Shown one piece after another: positions 48,517-58,873 of a stretch of DNA of 64,000 nucleotides. The first letter of the stretch is position 1. The number at the start of each line of letters is the position of its first letter. This stretch comes from Drosophila miranda (Eukaryota; Arthropoda; Insecta; Diptera; Drosophilidae), in assembly GCF_003369915.1 (NCBI RefSeq), contig NC_046673.1, positions 12,012,001-12,076,000 of the forward strand, written 5' to 3'. The position numbers were made by a program, and so were the translations under genes. A model generated the notes under the pieces. The model was not told where the DNA came from. It searched no databases and saw nothing but the letters and a program-made list of their open reading frames with translations.

Positions 48517-50658
48517 TTAAACTTCGTCATCCAGAACTTGCCGGATTTGAAAATCCTCTAGATTCTCTTGTGGAATGAGTCGCAGTTTCATATCGTTGGC
48601 CAAATGGAGAACCGCATTGAGGGCCACCGATGGGCACAGAGAATCTTTCGTTTCGTCACTCAACACATCAGGCAACGATCGGTAAACCTCCTGGAAGCTG
48701 GCGGTACCCTTGGCGTAGCTTTCTTCCTTTGACAGTGGGAGGGAGGGTATCGATGCCTCATTGACAGAACTGAGGAATTGTTTCTGGATCAAATAATGGC
48801 AGCTGTTCTTGAGATTCTTCATGTCGATCCCCTTGGCACGCTTCGCAAATGGCCCAATCACTTTGCTGACCTGAAAAATAAGTGATATTTTATATACCCT
48901 TAGGAATGGTATATCCCTCAAAGACCCACCTGCCTTGGTGCACCCTTAAATTCGGTGGATATCTCCATGATTGTATCCTCACCCTCATGCATGCTTTGGC
49001 TTTGATTGGGCATATCCCCACATGAATCCTTATTCATCATGTCCATGGGATCTTCAATGTCCGCTGCCGACATTCGGTTCATGACAGAATCATCTGTGGT
49101 GAAATTTTCATTGTCAAAGAGCTCTCTATCGGCATCACCGTGGTGTAAGCCCCTATCCATATCCACATCATTGCCCAGACTCTCAACCAGATCGGCTTTA
49201 CCAAATCGCTGGCTAACTTGGTAATCCGCTTCATTGTTGGATTTCGTGGGCATCAGCTTTCGGGCATCGCATTTCTTTTGATAGTTGACCTTTTGCTGCT
49301 TTATGTTGGCATCAAGAGGCTGGAAGAGCTCCTCTTTGCCTTTTCCATAGTGCAACTCCTTCATGCGTGGCTTGGCGGCAGCGGCAGCGGCAGCGGTTTT
49401 GGTTTTCTTTGGGTTGCCAACAATCAGAGCATCCTTTGGGCCAGTCGTCTGGTCCAGAGTGGTGCGCGGACGAGTGATCCTGAATTTCCAATGCGCAGGA
49501 GCCGCACAAAGCTGTGAGATCTGATCCATGGGTCTGTATGAATAGTCCAGCCTAGTGACACCATCCACTGGCCTCAGATCGTCAATGAATTCGGCGGTTT
49601 TCTTTAAACGGCGGCAATTGGTGATGACCGTCTGCTCTTCGGCGGTGAGCTCCTGCAAATCATTCGATTGTATATCTAAGATAATGGGAGGACCGGCTTC
49701 TATATCCGGCATGGGCTCACACTCGGCATTCATGTCAAAGGCCACGGATAGCTCTGTGCGATTCCCACCAATATCGTGCGCATTATCCAGCCCCTCAGCA
49801 TCGTCATCATATGAAGGGACCGCCTCTGAAATAGATCCCGACTGTGGCTTGGGATTGGGGGTATTGGGATTGGTTATCACATAACCCGTGTGGAGTGGCC
49901 GCAGATTTAGATCATCCGTACGGTTGTACAGTTTGTGCAGCCATTCCGCATTGCACAACTCTTCATCGGGCCACTCCTTGGCGCCAGCACTCAGCGTTTC
50001 GCTATCCATGAGCTCATCCGTCCCCTCGGTGTCATCAAAGAATTTGTAAGTCGGGCGTAGCCGCATCTCAAAGTCCACGCTGGGCAGAATGTTGTGCATC
50101 ATTCGATCGGAGGCATCGAGGGAGCCCACCGTCGAATTGAGCTTTGCAAATATAGGGTCCTGCATGGGTACCATATCCAAACGCGCATTCAACTTTTCCT
50201 TGTTCTTTGCCAACGTTGATAAATTCCTTTCTTCGCCATCACCTGGAGGTCCCTCAGGTAAGCCCGTCAAGGTGCGAGCATTCAAACCCGCCGATATACG
50301 ACATGCATCGATGTAGATGGAGTCTACACGCAGGCCGTAGACCTTGCACAAGACCTGCAGCAAAGAGCCAGCCATCTGTGAAAGTAGAAAAGTAGGTTAG
50401 GAGCTCTCCATATTTGTCGGAGGGTTAAAGAGTAAAACGCACCCTGAAGCTGCTTAGCTTTTTGTGAGGGCTATTCATTAGATTGGCCAGTGTATCAATC
50501 AACGATATATCCCAGGCATTGGCTATGCTCAGCTTATTGCAGTTGTACAGATCCAAGGAAGAGCGTACCGTCTCGTTCTCCTCAATGGACTCGAGAGTTG
50601 AACTCTTGCGCTTGTTTGCAGATCGACGCACTGGACTCTCCGAGCGTGGCGGCATCAT
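48517..50658 (-). CDS. barr: Condensin I kleisin CAP-H (barren), copy 9, intact
   Basis: Exons 50658-50443, 50375-48930 and 48870-48517; 671 aa, splice sites normal. Exon 1 is the MMPPRSESPV type otherwise seen in the broken copies 2 and 4; here it heads an intact gene. Copy-specific changes are LMNSPHKK for LMDSPHKK at the end of exon 1 (N-terminal helical domain) and ALIVGNPKK for ALTVGNPKK. Exon 3 has KGIDMKN, as in copies 1, 10 and 11, rather than KVIDMKN. Exon 2 lacks the copy 2/4 frameshift and could represent its pre-mutation relative. Confidence 0.92.
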
Positions 50659-53397
50659 TACAATGCTGGGGTGTGCGTAACAAACAAATTTTCACCGGAT
50701 TTTTACTAATTTTGGTTGATTGGGCTGCGTTGGTAATCTGCGAAATCTGGATAACCACACTTACACGCGCAGGGCTGAAAGCGCAATATAAATAAACGAA
50801 AATTATAGTTTACAAATGCCACAATACCGGTTTGCACGCTAGGATGTTCAGGTTCAATGATTTTAACAAATATATGAATATCAACTTATTTGTACTGTCA
50901 AAAAATTGTCAAAATGGCAACGATAGTTTCGATAGCTGTGCAAGGTGTTGATATTTTTATTACTTTTTTATATCCCTGGTTGCGTGATTGGCGGCAAAAA
51001 AGCTAAAATATGGAGAAGAAGAAGAGATAAAACGTATTTGCGATGTGGTTGATAGGGAAAATAAGAAAATATGAAAAGTGTCCAAGGAAAACAGGCATAG
51101 AGAACAAGTCAGCAAAAATGAACTTGTAACCCAAATAGAACAAATGAGCAAAAAGAACAGTTTCGAAGGAACTGGTCTAGTTTAACTCTTTTTTTTCACT
51201 CACTCATGAGCAACACAACACAATTTCTAATAGATTTCGGGCTTTTTAATGAATTGCAGTATTTTTCATGGTGGGTTTTTTTAATACAAAAAAATTTTAC
51301 CAAATAAACCAGAAAGAGCCGTCCGAAGATATACTAGAGTGAAACCCGAAGTTAGGTGGATGCATACTTGAGCGGAAGTACATTTTGGAGTAAGACGAGA
51401 AGAATGGTTTTCTTGCGAATTCGGAGAAACTAATATGCCGCACTCGTCACCCTTCTCGCTTATGAATTAATTCCCATTATAATGTTCCAAAGGAATTACT
51501 AGAGCACTTGGTAGGCACTTTGTTTCCAAACTTATCATTCAATAGAGGTCATAACACATTTAACGAATATTTTGTTAAAAGTCCACCAATCAAAGTACAA
51601 CTTCCACAGATCTTTTCACTTCAAATACAGCTTTTCCTTCGCTATAAAAGTAAAATAAATCCATTGAAATGCGATGGTTACACAGCCTCCGGCTTCTCAC
51701 CGAAAGAAGATTACATCGGAGAAGAAGGAACATCGGCAAACTAGCATAACCTCGACCAAAAATCGACCAATGGTCCAACTTTCGAAGATGTGCAGACGTC
51801 AGCAGACTCCTGAATCTCTGTAAAAACTTATAGGAGTTAAAGCGCCGTACTGAGAAGACCGTGAAGTGCTATATGAAGCTTATATGACTCTATGACGAGA
51901 CCATGAAGCTTTACGCTGCCAAGATTGATAGGTGCATCATAGCGAGGGCCAATAGGTTAGTTAAAATTTGATCCAAAATCAATCACCAAAGCATCAGAAA
52001 ACCAGAGAAAATATAATTTCAACCGGAAAGTAAACGAAAATCAGAAACTTAACATACGCCTCTGCAAGTATCGGCGGGCACCTCTAACATCATCTGTTAT
52101 GTCAACAGCCTGTGGCCAGCCTGCTTCCAGTGGCCTGTTAGGCGCAACAGTATGCTGTTAACGCGGGTTCTGCTGTTAACTGAGGAAGTCGCTTTCTGGT
52201 TTTTCTGTTCGCCTGGTAATAAAATATCGAAAAATACCGTTTTGGCATCGTTTCGTCACGGAATTTCCTTTTTCGATGCCGTTGGTGCTTTTAATGTGGG
52301 TTTTAACGGAAACGATACTTAATTATACCCGATACTCAAAATGAGTATTGGGGTATATTAGATTTGTGGTCAAAGTGGATGTGTATAATGTCAAGAAGGA
52401 AGCGTTTCCGACCCCATTAAATATATATATTCTTTATCAGCATCAATTGCCGACTTAGACGACCTCTAACCTAGAAACATGGACAGATAATTAAACCAAA
52501 CAATATCCCTCTCCAAATTCTTCGACCTTAATAACACGCATTTTCATACCCGATACTCAAAATGAGTATAGGGGTATATGAGATCTGTGGTGAAAGTGGA
52601 TGTGTGTAACGTCCTGAATGAAGCGTTTCCGACCCCATAAAGTATATATATATATATATTCTTGATCAGCATCAATAGCCGAGTCGATAGAGCCATGTCT
52701 GTCTATCCGACTGTCCGTCCGTCCGTCTGTCCGTCCCTATCAGCGCCTAGTGCTCAAAGGCTTATAGCCTAGAGAGCTAGAGCAACGATATTTTATATCC
52801 GGACTTCTTTGATATGTCACTGTTACAAGAATATTTCAAAACTTCACCCCGCCAACTTCCGACCCCACCAAAGGCGAAAATCTGTGGAATCCACAATTTC
52901 AAAGATACGAGAAAACAGAAAACGCATAACCGTAGAGGCAAACTACATCTTTTAGAGTGAAAAATCTGAACAAGATCGTACAATTATTATAGCCAAAATC
53001 AAGAAACCAATTTCATTCTCTCTCGCTCTGTCTCTCTCTAACAAACAGGTTTCATGGCTGGCTTTGCCTATTGCAAAATGTGATTTCAAGGATCTCAGAG
53101 ACTATAACAGCTAGAGCAACCAAATTTGGTATCCACACTTCTGTTAGATCTAAAGTTCAAAAATGTTCAAAAAGGTACATGTGCTCTCAAAAATATTAAT
53201 TTATTGTTTATATGTTGCAAATCTTAGGACTTGAGAGATAGAATTAAAAATTCATCCGAGAACACATTGGAGAAGAGCCCTGATTCGTTTCGTTTAGTTT
53301 TTTGTATGTGTTGTTGCATGAAAATGTATTTAAAATTGTGTGAAGATTGATTACTTCTAGCATTGTATCAGAATTCAGTTTTTTTAAAAGCTCGTCA
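50659..53397. repeat. Spacer between barr copies 9 and 10 (deletion type)
   Basis: Upstream region without DRE; WD40-unit remnant with the ACCAAA deletion junction (51299-51304) and also a one-base loss in the A-run near 51145 that shifts its frame; degenerate ORF region (51508-51744); DINE-1 remnants (52324-53154); 70-mer (53155-53224); barr 3' flank. Confidence 0.75.
52324..53154 (+). mobile_element. DINE-1 remnants, unit 9
   Basis: Two truncated copies, arranged as in unit 1. Confidence 0.7.
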
Positions 53398-55457
53398 TTA
53401 AACTTCGTCATCCAGAACTTGCCGGATTTGAAAATCCTCTAGATTCTCTTGTGGAATGAGTCGCAGTTTCATATCGTTGGCCAAATGGAGAACCGCATTG
53501 AGGGCCACCGATGGGCACAGAGAATCTTTCGTTTCGTCACTCAACACATCAGGCAACGATCGGTAAACCTCCTGGAAGCTGGCGGTACCCTTGGCGTAGC
53601 TTTCTTCCTTTGACAGTGGGAGGGAGGGTATCGATGCCTCATTGACAGAACTGAGGAATTGTTTCTGGATCAAATAATGGCAGCTGTTCTTGAGATTCTT
53701 CATGTCGATCCCCTTGGCACGCTTCGCAAATGGCCCAATCACTTTGCTGACCTGAAAAATAAGTGATATTTTATATACCCTTAGGAATGGTATATCCCTC
53801 AAAGACCCACCTGCCTTGGTGCACCCTTAAATTCGGTGGATATCTCCATGATTGTATCCTCACCCTCATGCATGCTTTGGCTTTGATTGGGCATATCCCC
53901 ACATGAATCCTTATTCATCATGTCCATGGGATCTTCAATGTCCGCTGCCGACATTCGGTTCATGACAGAATCATCTGTGGTGAAATTTTCATTGTCAAAG
54001 AGCTCTCTATCGGCATCACCGTGGTGTAAGCCCTATCCATATCCACATCATTGCCCAGACTCTCAACCAGATCGGCTTTACCAAATCGCTGGCTAACTTG
54101 GTAATCCGCTTCATTGTTGGATTTCGTGGGCATCAGCTTTCGGGCATCGCATTTCTTTTGATAGTTGACCTTTTGCTGCTTTATGTTGGCATCAAGAGGC
54201 TGGAAGAGGTCCTCTTTGCATTTTCCATAGTGCAACTCCTTCATGCGTGGCTTGGCGGCAGCGGCAGCGGCAGCGGTTTTGGTTTTCTTTAGGTTGCTAA
54301 CAGTCACAGCATCCTTTGGGCCAGTCGTCTGGTCCAGAGTGGTGCGCGGACGGCGGCAATTGGTGATGACCGTCTGCTCTTCGGCGGTGAGCTCCTGCAA
54401 ATCATTCGATTGTATATCTAAGATAATGGGAGGACCGGCTTCTATATCCGGCATGGGCTCACACTCGGCATTCATGTCAAAGGCCACGGATAGCTCTGTG
54501 CGATTCCCACCAATATCGTGCGCATTATCCAGCCCCTCAGCATCGTCATCATATGAAGGGACCGCCTCTGAAATAGATCCCGACTGTGGCTTGGGATTGG
54601 GGGTATTGGGATTGGTTATCACATAACCCGTGTGGAGTGGCCGCAGATTTAGATCATCCGTACGGTTGTACAGTTTGTGCAGCCATTCCGCATTGCACAA
54701 CTCTTCATCGGGCCACTCCTTGGCGCCAGCACTCAGCGTTTCGCTATCCATGAGCTCATCCGTCCCCTCGGTGTCATCAAAGAATTTGTAAGTCGGGCGT
54801 AGCCGCATCTCAAAGTCCACGCTGGGCAGAATGTTGTGCATCATTCGATCGGGGGCATCGAGGGAGCCCACCGTCGAATTGAGCTTTGCAAATATAGGGT
54901 CCTGCATGGGCACCATATCCAAACGCGCATTCAACTTTTCCTTGTTTTTTGCCAACGTTGATAAATTCCTTTTCTGGCGCTTGAGCTTAGGTGCCGCCTG
55001 CTGCTGTTGACTGGGAGCCCCATCGCCGCCTTCGCCATCACCTGGAGGTCCCTCAGGTAAGCCCGTCAAGGTGCGAGCATTCAAACCCGCCGATATACGA
55101 CATGCATCGATGTAGATGGAGTCTACACGCAGGCCGTAGACCTTGCACAAGACCTGCAGCAAAGAGCCAGCCATCTGTGAAAGTAGAAAAGTAGGTTAGG
55201 AGCTCTCCATATTTGTCGGAGGGTTAAAGAGTAAAACGCACCCTGAAGCTGCTTAGCTTTTTGTGAGGGCTATCCATTAGATTGGCCAGTGTATCAATCA
55301 ACGATATATCCCAGGCATTGGCTATGCTCAGCTTATTGCAGTTGTACAGATCCAAGGAAGAGCGTACCGTCTCGTTCTCCTCAATGGACTCGAGAGTTGA
55401 ACTCTTGCGCTTGTTTGCAGATCGACGCACTGGACTCTCCGAGGGTGGCGTCGTCAT
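53398..55457 (-). pseudogene. barr: CAP-H (barren) copy 10, broken but keeps the ancestral-like linker
   Basis: Exons 55457-55242, 55174-53811 and 53751-53398. Exon 2 differs in three ways. (1) It has 57 bp more than all other copies (54971-55030), encoding a G-D-G-A-P-S, Q4 and KLKRQK stretch before RNLSTL. (2) An in-frame 138-bp deletion at about 54349-54353 (between CGGACG and ACGGCGG) removes 46 residues including LDYSYRP and HWKF, a block conserved to human CAP-H. (3) One C is lost from CCCC at about 54030-54033, shifting the frame so that translation stops at 53960 after 23 foreign residues, before exon 3. The product would lack the SMC4-binding domain. Exon 3 is open. Exon 1 is MTTPPSESPV. 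Confidence 0.9.
54971..55030 (-). other. Coding linker segment retained only in copy 10
   Basis: Twenty codons where the other copies have one Glu (protein residue about 121). The segment is Gly/Gln-rich then basic (PKLKRQK). Human CAP-H has a basic KPKKK stretch at the equivalent place, before a helix aligning with RNLSTLAKNKEKLN, which supports loss in ten copies rather than gain in one. Confidence 0.75.
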
Positions 55458-55877
55458 TACAATGCTGGGGTGTGCGTAACAAACAAATTTTCACCGGATT
55501 TTTACTAATTTCGTTTGATTGGGCTGCGTTGGTAATCTGCGAAATCTGGATAACCACACTCACACGCGCAGGGCTGAAAGCGCAATATAAATAAACGAAA
55601 ATTATAGTTTACAAATGCCACAATACCGGTTTGCACGCTAGGATGTTCAGGTTCAATGATTTTAACAAATATATGAATATCAAAATTATTTGTACTGTCA
55701 AAAAATTGTCAAAATGGCAACGATAGTTTCGATAGCTGTGCAAGGTGTTGATATTTTTATTACTTTTTTATATCCATGGTTGCGTGATTAGCGGCAAAAA
55801 AGCTAAAATATGGAGAAGAAGAAGAGATAAAACGTATTTGCGATGTGGTTGATAGGGAAAATAAGAAAATATGAAAA

Positions 55878-56264
55878 GTGTCCAAGGAAAACAGGCATAG
55901 AGAACAAGTCAGCAAAAATGAACTTGTAACCCAAATAGAACAAATGAGCAAAAAAGAACAGTTTCGAAGGAGCTGGTTTAGTTTAACTATTTTTTTTCAA
56001 TCACTCATGAGCAACACAACACAATTTCTAATAGATTTCGGGCTTTTTAATGAATTGCAGTATTTTTCATGGTGGGTTTTTTTAATACAAACAAATTTTA
56101 CCAAAGACTATACAATACCAAAATGTTGCATGAGCGACCAAAAAGCTGTTCTATGTTCTACCGCCGGGCAGGACGGAAGCGTCAGAGTGGTCGACCTAAG
56201 GACGAGCAGCGGAGACACGTTCAGGAGGCCAATTCACAAGTTGGCGCTTCTGCCACTGGTTTGA
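55878..56264 (+). pseudogene. WD40-repeat fragment, unit 10
   Basis: 128-codon frame with FRRSWFSLTIFFQSL and IQTNF variants in the non-conserved part; WD40 blade unchanged. FRRSW is shared with unit 11. Confidence 0.45.
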
Positions 56265-56750
56265 AGCCTTCCAGGCCTTCAACGGGGCCAGTGTAGCGCC
56301 ATTTGGCGTATAATAATTGTTATTAGGATCGAATTTTATGAAGTCTATTGTAAGTTAGGCTAGGGCAAAGCGGGAGCGCAATAAAAGTTCGCTCTCTCGC
56401 TCTTGGCGAATTCGCCCCGCTTTGCCACTGTAGGTAAGATAGGCGAAGAAGAAATTGTTTTGAATATATGAAAAAAGTCGAGAAAAATCTATTGAAACGA
56501 ACGCACGCACTCCTTTTTTTTCGTCGTCGTAAAATACAATAATTTGCAGTCACCCAAGTTTTACGGTCTCTTTTATTTAGAAAAACTATTCTAAATTTTC
56601 ATAATTATCAAGTATTACACAAACGTCTCCGCTGTAGTGGGTTGAAGATATATGTAGTTCCATGTAGAACAAACAAAAAAGGTTCAAAAATGTTCAAAAA
56701 GGTACATGTGCTCTCAAAAATATTAATTTATTGTTTATATGTTGCAAATC

Positions 56751-57368
56751 TGTAGTGGCCAGTTGTGACTCTAAAACTCCAGAGAACAGCTTGGGAGGTA
56801 CGGCCCTCGCGTTTAACATTAACTCTGCTCTTTACAAAAACAAGATAAGAGATCAATTACAAGAGAGCAGCAGTTAAAGATGCCTTTGAAGAGCTTAATG
56901 TCTTATTTAGAGAAGCAGCGTGGATCTTTGGGAGTTATGTCTTAAAGCTTTACTAGAAATCATACGATTACTCCGTTAGTCGTGGAAGCTATGTGTAAGC
57001 TTTGCTTAGCATCGTACGATTACTCCGTTAGTCGTGGAAGCGATGTGTAAGCTTTGCTTAGCATCGTACGATTACTCCGTTATCTAGGGAAGCAAGGTGT
57101 AAGCTTTGTCTAAAATCGTACGATTACCCCGTTGGTTGTGGAAGGTAAAGTTCCGATCGTAAGGGCTAATGCAAGTAATAGAACTTCTGGCTAGATCATT
57201 GCTATAGTGAAGCTGTGCGAATTCGGATGTGTCTTTTTATACAAATATATATATCCAAGTGAATTTGAAAACGTTGTGCAATCAAACACGTGCCAAGTAA
57301 ATTGAAGTTCTGGTGAACTACATTATTCATTTTGGATTAAGAAAAATAAAAGGTATTTGGACCTTACA
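56751..57368 (+). mobile_element. LTR-like segment, unit 10, with extra repeat
   Basis: 618 bp with four 52-bp repeats (56945-57152), as in unit 8. Also carries the CAGCAGTTAAAGA variant and CTTATTTAGAG shared with unit 7. Confidence 0.35.
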
Positions 57369-57730
57369 ATAGTGACACAGCTTTAACAGTCTCGTATCAT
57401 AGGGCTGGAAATCTTACTACGTTCGACACTGGGAAAGAAAAACCAATTGACCCCCCTCCAAGAACGAGGTCGTCAAAGTCCATCGATTTCTTAGTAGATC
57501 TGGGAAAGACCTCGGATTTCCCAGGAACCAGCATCTACATAAACCAACGATAACTACAACCAAATAAACCAGAAAGAGCCGTCCGAAGATATACTAGAGT
57601 GAAACCCGAAGTTAGGTGGATGCATACTTGAGCGGAAGTACATTTTGGAGTAAGACGAGAAGAATGGTTTTCTTGCGAATTCGGAGAAACTAATATGCCG
57701 CACTCGTCACCCTTCTCGCTTATGAATTAA

Positions 57731-58416
57731 GCGCGCGGCTAAGGCTTTCGCATATAGTTCTTCGCAGTGTGTGGAGTGGTTCTCAAACTGTGAAAATAAA
57801 ACATTATTCTGCGGCGATCCACACTGCCGTTTAATAGTCGTCGTATGAAAATGTACCAAAGTATTAGTTTTGAGTCTCGTCATGAGATTTTCCATTTATT
57901 AAAGATTAGGCTACGCACTAACTATTTTTGTATTGTATAGATTTAAAAAGAAAAAAACCAATAATGTATATAATTACCCATAATTAGAAATTAGCGCAAA
58001 TGAAAACCACATTTTTTTAAGATCAGCCGTTGAGTCGGTGTTTCATCCGAATTAGAAGTGAAGACCTGTATATTCATAATTTTTCTCCCTTCCTCAGAAT
58101 ATGTTCCTACGTCGCCCCTTGAGCTCAACGGACACGCCGGATAATTCGTATAAAGTATGAGTGAGTTACGAACTTCCTTAAACGGAATTCTCGAGTATTT
58201 TCGATATATAAATCTGTCTTATAAAACTTCTATTCCGGTATATAAAACAACCATATCCGTGCCATAATTTAAAGCGGATCGGCTACTAATTTTTCTTTCA
58301 CGTTTGCCTTCTAGTTATATAATTATCATATTTTTCTCTTCTTTCCAATTTAATTTCTTTTACGCCATATTCTCTACACATAAGTCCTAAATACATATAC
58401 ACATATAACTAGGTAT
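57731..58416. other. Unique 686-bp segment, origin unknown
   Basis: Sequence departs from all other units after GAATTAA (57730) and rejoins at AACTACATC (58417). It is AT-rich with a GC-rich left edge (GCGCGCGGC). The only notable frame is a minus-strand one (57895-57707, 62 codons, KRQCGSPQNNVLF), which I do not recognise. CAGTGTGTGG/CCACACTG inverted words lie at 57765-57830. It could be captured flanking DNA or a diverged transposon fragment. Confidence 0.7.
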
Positions 58417-58630
58417 AACTACATCTTTTAGAGTGAAAAATCTGAACAAGATCGTATAATTATTATAGCCAAAATCAAGAAACCAATTTCATTCTCTCTC
58501 GCTCTGTCTCTCTCTAACAAACAGGTTTCATGGCTGGCTTTGCCTATTGCAAAATGTGATTTCAAGGATCTCAGAGACTATAACAGCTAGAGCAACCAAA
58601 TTTGGTATCCACACTTCTGTTAGATCTAAA
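58417..58630 (+). mobile_element. 3' remnant of DINE-1 block, unit 10
   Basis: Only the last 214 bp of the usual DINE-1 block remain, including the GA-rich tract near 58494. Confidence 0.65.
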
Positions 58631-58873
58631 GTTCAAAAATGTTCAAAAAGCTACATGTGCTCTCAAAAATATTAATTTATTGTTTATATGTTGCAAATCT
58701 TAGGACTTGAGAGATAGAATTAAAAATTCATCCGAGAACACATTGGAGAAGAGCCCTGATTCGTTTCGTTTAGTTTTTTGTATGTGTTGTTGCATGAAAA
58801 TGTATTTAAAATTGTGTGAAGATTGATTACTTCTAGCATTGTATCAGAATTCAGTTTTTTTAAAAGCTCGTCA

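Larger units (their letters stand above)
55458..58873. repeat. Spacer between barr copies 10 and 11 (with unique segment)
   Basis: Upstream region without DRE, WD40-like fragment (55878-56264), 70-mer (56682-56751), LTR-like segment with four 52-bp repeats (56751-57368), leader-like sequence to 57730, unique 686 bp (57731-58416) replacing the degenerate ORF and most DINE-1 sequence, DINE-1 3' remnant (58417-58630), second 70-mer (58631-58700), barr 3' flank. Confidence 0.75.
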
